Shown here in pieces: positions 52,601 to 60,778 of a DNA stretch of 64,000 bases. Where the stretch lies: positions 1 to 64,000 of the forward strand of contig CAZSHG010000004.1 in the NCBI GenBank assembly GCA_964606695.1. The letters are read 5' to 3'. Under the pieces are notes generated by a model. That model was given only the letters and a program-made list of their open reading frames with translations, ran no database searches and had not been told where the DNA came from. Source of the DNA: CAZSHG01 sp964606695 [NCBI: uncultured bacterium] (GTDB taxonomy: Bacteria; UBP14; UBA6098). Every line of letters begins with the position of its first letter. Within the stretch, counting starts at the first letter, position 1. Both the position numbers and the translations under genes were made by a program.

Positions 52601-52882
52601 ATCGTCCGTTCCCGTAGTTATCTGTCGCCAATCCGAATTCCACGTCAGGCCGTCGTCGTTGCTCATCGCGATATAAATCTGATAATTAGCGCCATCGTAG
52701 CCCGAATAGGTGCAGTATAGTATCCCGCCGGAATTAATGACGATAGTTCGCTGGTTGTTTAGACCCGATGCCGTGCCGTGAACGTCCCGTGCGACAATCA
52801 CCGGTTCCGCGTGAAGTATCGATAGTGTTAGCGCAAGCGTAAAAAAAGGGAAAAAACTTGTTCGGTAATCCAGTATCTTCAT
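49625..52882 (-). CDS. BNR/sialidase-like secreted protein with gliding/T9SS type B-like C-terminal domain
   Basis: About 1085 residues from ATG 52882 (the open frame runs to 52918, but the promoter lies there). The signal peptide is followed by a BNR-like propeller (about 25-420) closely related to the downstream gene. A PA14-like middle section comes next (WRTMFEFDLTEYIHGGVDTF), then several Ig-like domains with recurring VDLxxPTIELExPP-type starts. The last 100 residues carry AIPNPFTPNGDEINDAALFYYP, VIFDTRNREIW and LWDGRDNKDKLAEPGLYIYIL, matching gliding-motility/T9SS type B-type C-terminal domains. It is the intact member of a tandem duplication. Confidence 0.85.
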   Translation of the reverse strand: MKILDYRTSFFPFFTLALTLSILHAEPVIVARDVHGTASGLNNQRTIVINSGGILYCTYSGYDGANYQIYIAMSNDDGLTWNSDWRQITTGTDDNYQPSLAIDSQDTLHLIWRGDGAGSYTDLYYAKWPDFTIETLCASSGYPGAYCPSLAVGPEDDLHVVWTGCPSSWRVRYMRFDVSAGSWGPTEDVGVMTPSRWPSVEADTDGNPHVVYRNTFGSPSHYRCSHRTKIGGTWAGFNGEDRDTLDEFIATGSSLEHSSIYIDTEDNLYATWLFNASFGSNPDTVRFRRFDYSDYAWGDIFPIWGNDSSASHTAYNGDVVVDSAGVIYVFYHDNDSCYVAISHDDGASFVMDSVVSHGNYEARYPTARGSLWPPTNRTGRCIDYVYTWNHPDSSVRYLIYDNTCGQKDTSFILAAIVDPPEGIISACSDQSITTYITCPEPCSTHLFSSGSTVEYYDSASGTWRPTSPRDSSIWMPYIVPGADWVWGSSITAGRGYWFRTYLNHDCGEFFTATIKIRCDNKAWIYCNGELIDTTNGYSGTGPWGWRTMFEFDLTEYIHGGVDTFTFLATNVSGWAGLAFDIFIHNPGGCCGEIDPYSLDFVVDDQHFSYGDPGIDWDGDTTLIFTPQPPDTFEDGDTVIAELLYVADTCNGELDTSLIDATLFFYIDLASPTIELETPPMGDFTSLPAGFSFAIWDSFSGLDTSSIQVDVNGLSFVVGEYGSEYIDTVLSFLSGDVSLLWSPGDSIIITIIAGDSPDICDRNVDTVRYAWFMRDPDSPVPSIIEPNPWIYSTCVPESILIEIVDPHGIDSTTIELEINGDIYTVNSPEISWNEPILTFYAANGWPDDDTINISLNHAYDIFGNDISTALQWSFIVDYDPPTASMTEPAVEMTRDINQDIILWICDGLSGVDPNSAILTIDGIEYHIGDLEWSPDIPCGELVFRPEDIGLIFINGETVHVSLEIGDSPDRCGPNTDYFEWEFLIEPEVGCEAIPNPFTPNGDEINDAALFYYPNMYSERAELVIFDTRNREIWRSNIPEQTDMSSAPGRLWDGRDNKDKLAEPGLYIYILSSGGRVVCNGTILLLR

Positions 52883-52889
52883 GTTTTTA

Positions 52890-52918
52890 AGTTTAATGAA
52901 CATCACGTTGATAGTCAA
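52890..52918 (-). promoter_or_regulatory. Probable sigma-70 promoter for the 49625 gene
   Basis: On the minus strand TTGACT (52918-52913) and TAAACT (52895-52890) are 17 bp apart. The start near 52883 coincides with ATG 52882, and no ribosome-binding site is visible, which implies a leaderless mRNA. Confidence 0.5.
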
Positions 52919-52929
52919 GTGTTACCACG

Positions 52930-52968
52930 AAAAAAGGGAGGTTTTGCATGTATGGCGATTGAAAACCT
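52930..52968 (-). terminator. Probable terminator after the CBM48 lipoprotein gene
   Basis: On the minus strand AGGTTTT/AAAACCT form a 7-bp stem (52962-52968 with 52939-52945) around a 16-nt loop, followed by CCC and six T residues (52935-52930). Confidence 0.55.
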
Positions 52969-52969
52969 T

Positions 52970-53365
52970 TTATCGCAATATTAGCAGGCTGTTCTCGATG
53001 CCGTCCTCGAAATCGGTGTCCGGGTTGGACGGATCCATCACCCAGCTAACGCGGTCGATGATATATTTATATTGATATCTTCCCGGTGGTAGGTCGATCT
53101 TTATTTCCCATATTCCGTCGTCGTTTACGTCGGACATTACTCCGATAGATGGGTCGAGGATTCCGCCGGTGTCCTTCGTTCCGCACCAATTATTGAAATT
53201 CCCGCATAGCTGGACGTGTTTAGCGGCGGGATATTCGTATTGGAAAAGCAATTCGCCGTCCACGCGATGCGGTGCGGGAAGCCTGTTTTTAATCGCATTA
53301 CCCACAGAACACGCACAGAAGGTAAGAATAATAACAGTTGCAAACAATTCGATTTTTCTTCTCAT
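52970..53365 (-). CDS. Lipoprotein with one CBM48/AMPK-type glycogen-binding domain
   Basis: 131 residues. A signal ends in FCACS, a possible lipobox. The single E-set domain (about 40-131) reads VQLCGNFNNW, DDGIWEIKIDLPPGRYQYKYIIDRVSWVMDPSNP and ENSLLIL, the CBM48/AMPK-CBM pattern including the GxFNxW and YxYKxxxD motifs used for alpha-glucan binding in the family. The same module occurs three times in the gene directly upstream (53375). Sugar binding here is inference; some members bind proteins instead. Confidence 0.8.
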   Translation of the reverse strand: MRRKIELFATVIILTFCACSVGNAIKNRLPAPHRVDGELLFQYEYPAAKHVQLCGNFNNWCGTKDTGGILDPSIGVMSDVNDDGIWEIKIDLPPGRYQYKYIIDRVSWVMDPSNPDTDFEDGIENSLLILR

Positions 53366-53374
53366 AACGATTTC

Positions 53375-56086
53375 CTAAAAGTCGATTTCTCCGCGGAATC
53401 CTATCTGGCGGACGTCTTCGAGTTCCTCCCAGGCGGTGGCGAAGGACGCGTCATTTTCGCGCATGTAATCGTCGATGAATTCGCGACGTCCGGCAACCCA
53501 GCCGTTGGCCATAGCCGGGTGGACACCCCAATAGATTTGCATACGCACGTTTTCGACAGGGCTATATTGGATATAAGTAAAGACCGGAATCGAAACGTCG
53601 TCCCACATCGTTGTGCCATCCGAAGAATCGGCTTTCATCGTGTGATAAACGGCATCGATACCAATATACCAGTTATCCGTTAGATTAAGCGATAGAGCGT
53701 ATTTGGACAGGAATTCCAATTGAGTGGAGCCGTCCGAATATTCCGCGCTTGCCCAGTCGCCGTAGATATCATACAGGAAGAAATCCCACAACAATGAACC
53801 CTTTATGGCGAATCCGAATTTATTAACATCGCGGCGAATACTTCCGAAGGAGTCGTCTATTTTCTCCAGACCGCCGTAGACGGTTAAGGGCAAATAGCGG
53901 TTTATGCCCACGCTAACATCGAAGCCTTCCCACCATATAACGGAGATGTCCGGGACGATTCCGTAGTATCCCATATCGATCCTGCCGTCGCCGTCGGTCG
54001 ATGGTTCGGGATTCAGATAGAAACCGCTGTCTTCGGGGGCCGAATATATTAACGATGAATACTCTCCGCCTATCTCTATCAAATCAAAAAACCCGAATTC
54101 AATTCCTGCGCCTGCGAGGTGGCCGTCGCGTGCGCCCAATTCCAGGTCTATCGGGCCGTTGTTATCTCTCGCGTCGTTCTCCCGATTGCCGGCGACTACT
54201 CCGCCTTTGTAGCTGTATTCGACATATTCCGCCCAGGCAGAGAGGAAATCCAATTCCAGATTTACGTCCCCGCCGTATAGCATTTCGGTTTTGCCTACCG
54301 CGAACCAGTCGCTTGTAGAGCCAGTGGAATCTATCCAGTCGTCGAGAGCGGGCAAATCCAGATTGGCGTAGGAATACCACCAGTTGCCGTAATCCCTTCG
54401 CAGAGAAGCCCCTATATCGATCGGGCCGAAAGGTCTCGAAATTCGTCCGGCGAGGATGTCTATGGCATATTCCGCATATTCATTCGGGTCGGGCGATGGC
54501 GTTATTGCTTCTTCAATGAAAAGCCCATATCTTGGTCTTCCCAGATCATCTAACAGCGCACCCGAAGGAAGCTGAGCCGCGCGGCTATCAAATCTGTCGG
54601 CATATAAAGCGGTCAGAGTGGCTCCGAAAAGCCTGCTCTCGGCTTTAAGGCCGCCAGTTCCCAAACCAAAAGGCAATTCGACTTCGGGACTGCCGACTAC
54701 CGCCGAATTTCCAACGACTTCCAACGGGTCGCCAAGTCCGTCGATAGGCCTATTATAATATATCTGGGAATAAATCTCTTCCGTTTCCAATTGCACCGCC
54801 GCGCTATCCATAGCCAGAGACGTTTCGTAAATTCTGTCGGCGTCCTTCGTATCGAAACTCAGAGCGCCGAGAGCCTTTACGTTATCGCTGACGGTAACCC
54901 GCATATATGCCTCCATCCTGTGGCGCGGGACGTCCAGGCGAAAGCGTTTGTCGCCGTCACGGTTCCAACGGCTCTCCATGATGCCGGTGTATTTGCCGCC
55001 TATATAAACCCGGCTGTTGGCGAAGGTATTAGACATTCTTTCTACAACTCCGGTTTCCTTCTCAAGCTCGACAACCTCCCCCGACTTGCTTATCTCGATT
55101 ATCGAGTTGATTCCACCGTAGCCGTCCGATTTCGTTCTGGGATTATTCGGATCCGGTTGCCAGTTACCATCTACGACGAATTTATAGGCATAGGTTCCCG
55201 GTTTCAATGCCATAGTTTTCGACCAGTTGCCCTCGCCGTCAGATTCCATTTCCGTAGCATTCGGCGACCAGGAATTGAAATCGCCCGCTATATGAACCTG
55301 CCTCGCGCCGGGATTGTAATACTCGAAAGTGTATTCAGCCTTTCCGTGGACGACTTTCGTTTCTGGTTGGGTTTGTATTTTCGATTCCGGTTTTGATTCC
55401 ATTTCCCCAACAACGAGCAGGGAATTCTCTCCACCATAGGGATCCGGAACGGTTTCAGGATTTTTCGGGTCGGTTACGTAATTGCCATCTACTACGAATT
55501 TGTATTCGTATTTTCCCGGTATTAGTTCGATTTTCGTCCGCCATATACCGTTCTCGCCTTTTTCCATCGGATTCACATCCGTTGACCAATCGTTGAAATC
55601 GCCCGCAACCGATACCTTTTTCGCGTCGGGTGCGCTGTAGCTGAATTCGGTTAACTTTGCATCCGGGATTCTTTCGATAGGTTTTACCCTGTCCGCAGTT
55701 GCGTCCTCGGGGATAGTAATTCCTGAATCCCCGCCGGACATCGGGACAAGGAGGACTGAATTAACTCCGCCGTAAGGATCGGGATTAGTTTCCGGGTTAT
55801 CGGGATCCTCCACATAAGCTCCATCTACGAGGAATTTGTATTCGTATCTTCTGGGTTCTAATTCCAATTCCACGCGCCAGATACCGTCGGTTTTCTCCAT
55901 AGGGGTCGCGGTCTCCGACCAATCGTTGAAATCGCCGGTGAGGTAAACCGATTCTGCAGAGGGCGCTTCCAGGTTAAAAACGACCGTAGAACCTTCGACC
56001 TCGACCGCCGCCGGTAAGATTCCAGGTAGCAGGATCAGTGAGAGCAGAATTATTTTTAGATTATATTTCATCGGTCTCATTTTCAT
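53375..56086 (-). CDS. Three tandem CBM48 domains joined to an outer membrane beta-barrel
   Basis: 903 residues. After the signal peptide come three CBM48/AMPK-type modules at about 28-115, 140-228 and 245-335. Each has G-D-F-N-x-W, a W-x-(V/T/K)-x-(L/I/M)-x-L core, YxYKFxVDG and DPxNPxT...GGxNS. The rest (about 360-903) consists of long amphipathic strands with aromatic girdles and ends in GEIDF, so it should be a barrel of 16 or more strands in the outer membrane. This suggests a surface or periplasmic alpha-glucan-binding porin; the combination is unusual to my knowledge. ATG 56086 is chosen because GGGGTGA lies just upstream; it overlaps the preceding gene by 26 nt. Confidence 0.8.
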   Translation of the reverse strand: MKMRPMKYNLKIILLSLILLPGILPAAVEVEGSTVVFNLEAPSAESVYLTGDFNDWSETATPMEKTDGIWRVELELEPRRYEYKFLVDGAYVEDPDNPETNPDPYGGVNSVLLVPMSGGDSGITIPEDATADRVKPIERIPDAKLTEFSYSAPDAKKVSVAGDFNDWSTDVNPMEKGENGIWRTKIELIPGKYEYKFVVDGNYVTDPKNPETVPDPYGGENSLLVVGEMESKPESKIQTQPETKVVHGKAEYTFEYYNPGARQVHIAGDFNSWSPNATEMESDGEGNWSKTMALKPGTYAYKFVVDGNWQPDPNNPRTKSDGYGGINSIIEISKSGEVVELEKETGVVERMSNTFANSRVYIGGKYTGIMESRWNRDGDKRFRLDVPRHRMEAYMRVTVSDNVKALGALSFDTKDADRIYETSLAMDSAAVQLETEEIYSQIYYNRPIDGLGDPLEVVGNSAVVGSPEVELPFGLGTGGLKAESRLFGATLTALYADRFDSRAAQLPSGALLDDLGRPRYGLFIEEAITPSPDPNEYAEYAIDILAGRISRPFGPIDIGASLRRDYGNWWYSYANLDLPALDDWIDSTGSTSDWFAVGKTEMLYGGDVNLELDFLSAWAEYVEYSYKGGVVAGNRENDARDNNGPIDLELGARDGHLAGAGIEFGFFDLIEIGGEYSSLIYSAPEDSGFYLNPEPSTDGDGRIDMGYYGIVPDISVIWWEGFDVSVGINRYLPLTVYGGLEKIDDSFGSIRRDVNKFGFAIKGSLLWDFFLYDIYGDWASAEYSDGSTQLEFLSKYALSLNLTDNWYIGIDAVYHTMKADSSDGTTMWDDVSIPVFTYIQYSPVENVRMQIYWGVHPAMANGWVAGRREFIDDYMRENDASFATAWEELEDVRQIGFRGEIDF

Positions 56087-56609
56087 TTTTCACCCCGCGC
56101 GGATAGGGGATTTTATGATGTTTGTAGCTTGCGCCGGCTATTAACCTCGGCAAGCCGGCGCTGGAAAAAGACAGTCCGATAATATAGGGGAACCAATACC
56201 ATCCGTTCCACCGGAACAGTAAATATGTAGCCTGGCGAAACGGTGTTTCCGAGAGGTATCTATACCAATAGAAATTATAGGATATCATCAAATATATTAC
56301 CGGCAGGAGAATCGATAGGATAAGGAAATAAACCGTTCGCTTCCTCGCGCCGCTATTTCGAAAATACGGCATCCTGAAACTGGCCAGGGGGCCGTGTAGG
56401 ATTTCGTCCCACGACTCGCCGATCGCCGTTAGTTCCCATTTAGCCGCCGGTAATCCGGCCAAAAATCCGATAATAAAAGAACCTATCATCCATAACCAGC
56501 GCGATCCCACGGAGAGGCCGAAGGGAAACACTATTGCGAGTAATATGATATAGACGGGGAGTAGTGCCCACCATTCGAAGTCCAGAGGTAGTCTTTTTTT
56601 TGTAGTCAT
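56061..56609 (-). CDS. Integral membrane protein of unknown function
   Basis: 182 residues with about four or five membrane helices (about 14-32, 38-56, 92-112 and 135-160) and a basic, Lys/Arg-rich start and end. Aromatic residues are abundant between helices (YNFYWYRYL, FRWNGWYWFPY). No family is recognised. It starts inside the previous stop (TGATG) and ends inside the next gene, so it is translated in step with the barrel proteins around it. Confidence 0.7.
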   Translation of the reverse strand: MTTKKRLPLDFEWWALLPVYIILLAIVFPFGLSVGSRWLWMIGSFIIGFLAGLPAAKWELTAIGESWDEILHGPLASFRMPYFRNSGARKRTVYFLILSILLPVIYLMISYNFYWYRYLSETPFRQATYLLFRWNGWYWFPYIIGLSFSSAGLPRLIAGASYKHHKIPYPRGVKNENETDEI

Positions 56610-58051
56610 CAGAAATACACCTTTACGAAAAGTTTAATCTGTTTGTTCACACCGTGACCGGCTGATTCGCTGACGAAATCGTCGTCGTTAGTTAGATCGT
56701 TATCCGAATCGCCGGGATTACCGAATTCCAGAAATACCTCCGCAGGACGAAAACGTTCATATCTAAGCTGAACGAAGGCAGTCTGACGGGATTCGTAGCT
56801 TTCTGCGGCGTTGACCGCACGGGCGTATAATTTCAAATCGTTAGTAAGGTTCACATTAATTTCCGCGCCTGTGGCTATTACCTGATATGGCGTTCCGATA
56901 TCCTTAGCACGAATCTGAGCACGCACTTTGGCCAGATTATTCTCCAGACTCACCTCACCGAATAGTGTTGGGTAAGTTCTATTCTCTTCATACGTCGGAT
57001 CCCAGCCGCGATAGTATTTATAGTAAACTTTCGATTTGATATTGTTCACCCATTCGATATAAACCTCGCCGTAAACTTCGTCGTATTCTCTCGCCGGGTT
57101 ACTTTCGGAAATTCGCTGATTGCGGTTTTGTGGAGCGGAAGTATGCGAATAACTCGCGGAAAGATTTATGGCTTTAGTCGGGAAGAAATATACTCCGCGA
57201 AGATAATACCCCTCTTCGTTAAACTTCTGGTCGTAATCGAACTGGTTTGAAAGGTAGCTCCTAAAATCCACGCCGTAATCGTGATATTTCGCCTGTAATT
57301 CTAAATCGAGGAGTTTTAATTGCCGCAGTTCGATAGCCCATATAATATCATCGGATTCTTCCGGTTCGTCGGGGATTCTACTCATAGCTATTTGGCCGGT
57401 TATATCGATATTCCCCATAGATTGTATAGGCGGGATAATTCGTCCCATCGATAGCATTAAATCACCTTCGATCACGGCGTTGTAATCCGATGTAGATGTG
57501 CCCCAATCTTTCCGCGATGCCGTTGCGCCAAGTCGAATTCTATCCTTCCAGAAAGACGAGTTTATTCGTCCGACCAGCGCATCTTCGCGGCCTGCCGAGC
57601 CAGACCAGTCGTTGTAGTAAATCAGGCCGTTTACTGGGCCGAATCCCCAATAGTCCATTCTCAAGGCCTGAGTGTCGCCGGCGAGTCTGTCGGCGGTTAC
57701 AATTTCAAAGAGGTCTTGCGAGAACCAATATCTGTTTTCCTTCGCGAAGGCTATCACCTCGAAATGTTTCGGCCAGCGGTATTTCAGATGTCCTTCGAGA
57801 ACGGTATATTCGTGTAGCTGGCGTTCGGGGTCGTTATTCTGCATACGTGAAAGCTCGGCGTAGAATTTGGTGAAGGCCTCCGTATTTTGCCAGGGAGAAG
57901 CGTGCAACCGTAATTCAAACCTATGGCTGGGTTCGAAAAGTTGCCATGTGCCATCCTCGGCGTAACGTGTCTGGATTTCGTAATACCCTCCGAGACCAAC
58001 GGCAAATACAGCCGTGGCAAGAATAAGAGATATTATCGTGAGCTTCTTCAT
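56609..58051 (-). CDS. Outer membrane beta-barrel protein of unknown function
   Basis: 480 residues with a signal peptide (1-18). The mature chain is a long run of amphipathic strands with Tyr/Trp girdles (FELRLHASPWQNTEAFTKFYAEL, NIKSKVYYKYYRGW, FVQLRYERFRPAEVFLEFG) and ends in IKLFVKVYF, a BamA-recognised C-terminal strand with final Phe. The layout suggests a barrel of about 18 strands similar to carbohydrate-porin-like proteins, without a nameable family. It may work with the CBM48-barrel protein encoded next in the operon. Confidence 0.75.
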   Translation of the reverse strand: MKKLTIISLILATAVFAVGLGGYYEIQTRYAEDGTWQLFEPSHRFELRLHASPWQNTEAFTKFYAELSRMQNNDPERQLHEYTVLEGHLKYRWPKHFEVIAFAKENRYWFSQDLFEIVTADRLAGDTQALRMDYWGFGPVNGLIYYNDWSGSAGREDALVGRINSSFWKDRIRLGATASRKDWGTSTSDYNAVIEGDLMLSMGRIIPPIQSMGNIDITGQIAMSRIPDEPEESDDIIWAIELRQLKLLDLELQAKYHDYGVDFRSYLSNQFDYDQKFNEEGYYLRGVYFFPTKAINLSASYSHTSAPQNRNQRISESNPAREYDEVYGEVYIEWVNNIKSKVYYKYYRGWDPTYEENRTYPTLFGEVSLENNLAKVRAQIRAKDIGTPYQVIATGAEINVNLTNDLKLYARAVNAAESYESRQTAFVQLRYERFRPAEVFLEFGNPGDSDNDLTNDDDFVSESAGHGVNKQIKLFVKVYF

Positions 58052-58070
58052 TTATATCGAATTCGCATAA

Positions 58071-58844
58071 TTAAAAGGTAAAATGTTTGATTTGTTCGCC
58101 CTTTTCCGCAATTTCGGTCATCGCCTCGATACCAATCTGGAGATGTAGTTCGGCGAATTGTTCGGTTACAGATTTATCGGATTTCTCGGTTTTGACGCCG
58201 TCGGGTGTCATGGGTGCGTCGGAAACGAGAAGGAGAGCTCCTCGTGCAATATGATTCGCGTGCCCGACTATGAATAGTGTCGCGGTTTCCATATCGATAC
58301 CGATGACGGAAATCCGTTTGAGATATTCTTTGAATTCCTTATCCCATTCCCAGATTCTCCTATTCGTCGTGTAAATTACCCCGGTTCGGTATTCGTGGTT
58401 ATGTTCGATAATTTTTCCGGAGACGAATTTATGCAGTTTAAATGAGGGTAACGCCGGGACTTCCGGTGGGAAATAATCTCTTGAGGTTCCCTCGCCGCGA
58501 ATCGCGGCAATCGGGAGGATAAAATGGCCGATTTCCGCGGCATGTTTGACTCCACCGCATTTACCGAGGAACAGGACGGCCTTAGGCCTGCGCGCACACA
58601 GTAAGTCCATGACCGTTGCGGCGTTAGACGATCCCATTCCAAAATTGATAATCGATAGACCATTATCGTTTGTCGCCGACTGCATCGGCCCGCCAACTCC
58701 GTGAATTGGAACATCGAAGCGACTGGCGAAATCGTCCAGATAATGCCGAAAATTAGTCAGCAATATCCGATCGCCGATTTCGTCGATATCAACGCCCACA
58801 TACCTCGGGAACCAGTTCTTCGCTATTTCGTATTTAGTCTCCAT
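58071..58844 (-). CDS. amn: AMP nucleosidase (Bacteroidetes type)
   Basis: 257 residues of the PNP/UDP phosphorylase fold: IINFGMGSSNAATVMDLL, AVLFLGKCGGVKHAAEIGHFILP, AAIRGEGTSRDYFPPEVPALP, VIGIDMETATLF and LLVSDAPMTPDGVKTEKSD. The short form without the N-terminal regulatory domain is the one found in Bacteroidetes. It hydrolyses AMP to adenine and ribose 5-phosphate in the cytoplasm. It is the only clearly cytoplasmic enzyme in this envelope gene series, 19-21 bp from each neighbour. Confidence 0.9.
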   Translation of the reverse strand: METKYEIAKNWFPRYVGVDIDEIGDRILLTNFRHYLDDFASRFDVPIHGVGGPMQSATNDNGLSIINFGMGSSNAATVMDLLCARRPKAVLFLGKCGGVKHAAEIGHFILPIAAIRGEGTSRDYFPPEVPALPSFKLHKFVSGKIIEHNHEYRTGVIYTTNRRIWEWDKEFKEYLKRISVIGIDMETATLFIVGHANHIARGALLLVSDAPMTPDGVKTEKSDKSVTEQFAELHLQIGIEAMTEIAEKGEQIKHFTF

Positions 58845-58865
58845 ATATCCTTCTATACAATCGTG

Positions 58866-59492
58866 TTAATCTTTTTTCCTCTCGTAAGTAACGCGAAAAT
58901 CCCTGGTTACGTCCCTGACAAGTTTATCGGCCAGCTTGCCGTAGGCGTCGTTGGGATCCTCGGCGTCGAAATGGAAAATGCCGCCGTAAAAACCGGCGTC
59001 GGAGATTTCTCTTTCGTCTCGTCCCGATCCGCTCCACACGGTGCTACCGGTCGATGTATCCTTCATCTTTACCGTCAGCATAGCGGAAACCGACGATGAC
59101 ACGCTTATATTGCTTATGCTCCCGAAAAAATCGACGTCGGTCGAGGGTTCCGTCAGGTCGAGGATGCCTGTAATTACGGTCTTTATATCATAGTTTTCTC
59201 CGATAGCGCGGATGGCGTCCGGTCCCATGCTGGAATATCCAAGTTCGTCCAGAATTTCTTCCTCCGTGCCCAGTTCAATAACCATCGTTCCGGGTTGATC
59301 CTCCAGAATGGCCTCGAGGAATCGCTCGGTGATAAATGGCGTGAGGTTACCCTCCGAATTCGATTTGAATTCGACCAATCCGATTTTCTCGTAGTGGGAA
59401 AGGTCGATTTTCGGCGGAACCATAACTTTGGGCGCGCATCCGATTATTAGTATCATTATCGTAAGCAATATCGCAATAATTGTATTTTTCAT
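58866..59492 (-). CDS. Lipoprotein, CsgG/LpoB-like
   Basis: 208 residues with a lipobox (LIIGCAP, Cys19) and a GAGGAA ribosome-binding site. The mature domain has a YEKIGLVEF strand, an FITERFLEAIL helix, GENYDIKTVITGILDL and SAMLTVKMKDTSTGSTVWSGSG. This is the fold pattern of CsgG/LpoB/TolB-N-type lipoproteins that act in outer membrane secretion or activate peptidoglycan synthases. Which role applies here is unknown. It lies downstream of the PorV-like gene at 59508. Confidence 0.75.
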   Translation of the reverse strand: MKNTIIAILLTIMILIIGCAPKVMVPPKIDLSHYEKIGLVEFKSNSEGNLTPFITERFLEAILEDQPGTMVIELGTEEEILDELGYSSMGPDAIRAIGENYDIKTVITGILDLTEPSTDVDFFGSISNISVSSSVSAMLTVKMKDTSTGSTVWSGSGRDEREISDAGFYGGIFHFDAEDPNDAYGKLADKLVRDVTRDFRVTYERKKD

Positions 59493-59507
59493 TGTATTCC
59501 TCGACGG

Positions 59508-60356
59508 TTAATAATTCAGTATGAGTGAGAATCTGTAGATATTGCCCAGCCATCTGTGATTGAGTAAAGCGAAATCGAAGGTCCAGTGGTCGGCTTTCAA
59601 ACCTGCGCCCATCCCGAGTCTCTCGCCTTTTGCTCCGGCACGCAGGGCTACGGTTTCGAAGAAGGTTATTTCCATACCCATTCGCGGCGTCCATTTCTGG
59701 AGGTTGCCCTCGTCGGAAACCAGGTCTAAGGCGAGGATTAAATCGGGGGCGACTTCCCACGCTGTTCCTGCGGCAATCTGGCGTCCGAGTTTCTCGCCCT
59801 CTTCGCTCGATTCGAGTAGTTTTATTTCGGGAGCACCGAAGCTTCGGGTGGAAATCCCGAATCGCCAATTATCGTGGGGCGTATATAATACGCCTAAATC
59901 CGCACAGGGGGTATATACTGCTCCGCTATAGGCCGGATCGTTCCAGGCCTCTGCGCCCGGTGCCGAAGTCATCAACAGCTTCGCCGTCAGGCCGGCACGT
60001 AAATCCCCCCAGAAAGTGCTGGATACGTTGAGAGCCACGGTGCGTTCGCCGTAAACGTCCACCACATTTCGTTCATGCCAATATGCCGCGATATTCATGC
60101 GTTTCATCGGATACTCAAATGCCACGGAATACTCGCTGAATCCCTGTAATTCCCATCTTGAGGAGTATGTCCCACCGAGTGATATTCTGTCAATATCCGC
60201 TGAAATTGCCGGATTGAAGGGCACGTCGCAAACGGAATTACCCACTGCTACAACCGTGCCCCCCATTCCCAGCATACGCGCGGGTGCGGTTTGCTCTTCG
60301 TGAAGAGCCATAGCGCAGGCCGCCAAGATCGCCAATATGCCGAAAGCCGTTCTCAA
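59508..60356 (-). CDS. PorV/PorQ-like outer membrane beta-barrel, second copy
   Basis: 282 residues. The start APARMLGMGGTVVAVGNSVCDVPFNPAISADIDRISLGGTYS matches the PorV/UPF0164 N-terminal signature (small-residue loop, FNPA), and the protein ends YRFSLILNY with a final aromatic residue. Middle strands alternate in barrel fashion (NIAAYWHERNVVDVYGERTVALNVSST). It is only distantly similar to the barrel at 45312. In type IX systems such barrels carry cargo; here that is inference from the neighbouring surface proteins. Confidence 0.75.
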   Translation of the reverse strand: MRTAFGILAILAACAMALHEEQTAPARMLGMGGTVVAVGNSVCDVPFNPAISADIDRISLGGTYSSRWELQGFSEYSVAFEYPMKRMNIAAYWHERNVVDVYGERTVALNVSSTFWGDLRAGLTAKLLMTSAPGAEAWNDPAYSGAVYTPCADLGVLYTPHDNWRFGISTRSFGAPEIKLLESSEEGEKLGRQIAAGTAWEVAPDLILALDLVSDEGNLQKWTPRMGMEITFFETVALRAGAKGERLGMGAGLKADHWTFDFALLNHRWLGNIYRFSLILNY

Positions 60357-60361
60357 CCGTC

Positions 60362-60763
60362 CTATTTATCTTTATACAGGTTGAACAACAGTAGCCTGAC
60401 TTTGGGTTGAGCGTCTTCCGTCGCTTTAGCGAGGATGGATATAATCTCGTCTCTCTGAGAGGTTATATCACCATAAGGCGATACTCCTCTCTTGGCGAGG
60501 ATTTCCGCCTTATCGAATCCGGTTATCGCCCTGGTTTGCGCGATTCCGTAATTCTTGTTCATTGCGCCTTCGTAAGCCCCGATAAACGCGTTTAACGTCA
60601 TCCTCTCCAATTCGGAAATCTCTGCGTCTCTCCTGGATTTCTCGAACAGTTCCTGCAGTTCCACGTTTTCCGACTTGAGTTCCGCGCGTTTCATAGACAT
60701 CGGAACGAAACTGATGAGAAATCCAATTACGAGCGAAATTAATATTGCGAGAAAGATTTTCAT
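60362..60763 (-). CDS. Small membrane-anchored coiled-coil protein, function unknown
   Basis: 133 residues. A membrane helix (about 3-24) is followed by a charged helix (RAELKSENVELQELFEKSRRDAEISELERM, about 29-58) and a helical C-terminal part ending in KVRLLLFNLYKDK, possibly HEAT-like. No family recognised. It is spaced 5-15 bp from its neighbours, so it is part of the operon. Confidence 0.65.
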   Translation of the reverse strand: MKIFLAILISLVIGFLISFVPMSMKRAELKSENVELQELFEKSRRDAEISELERMTLNAFIGAYEGAMNKNYGIAQTRAITGFDKAEILAKRGVSPYGDITSQRDEIISILAKATEDAQPKVRLLLFNLYKDK

Positions 60764-60778
60764 TTATTTCCTCTCGGA

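Noticed and set aside
54791-55396. 201-residue plus-strand ORF opposite the CBM48-barrel gene
   Set aside because: Antisense shadow of the tandem CBM48 region; no start signal and no recognisable domain.
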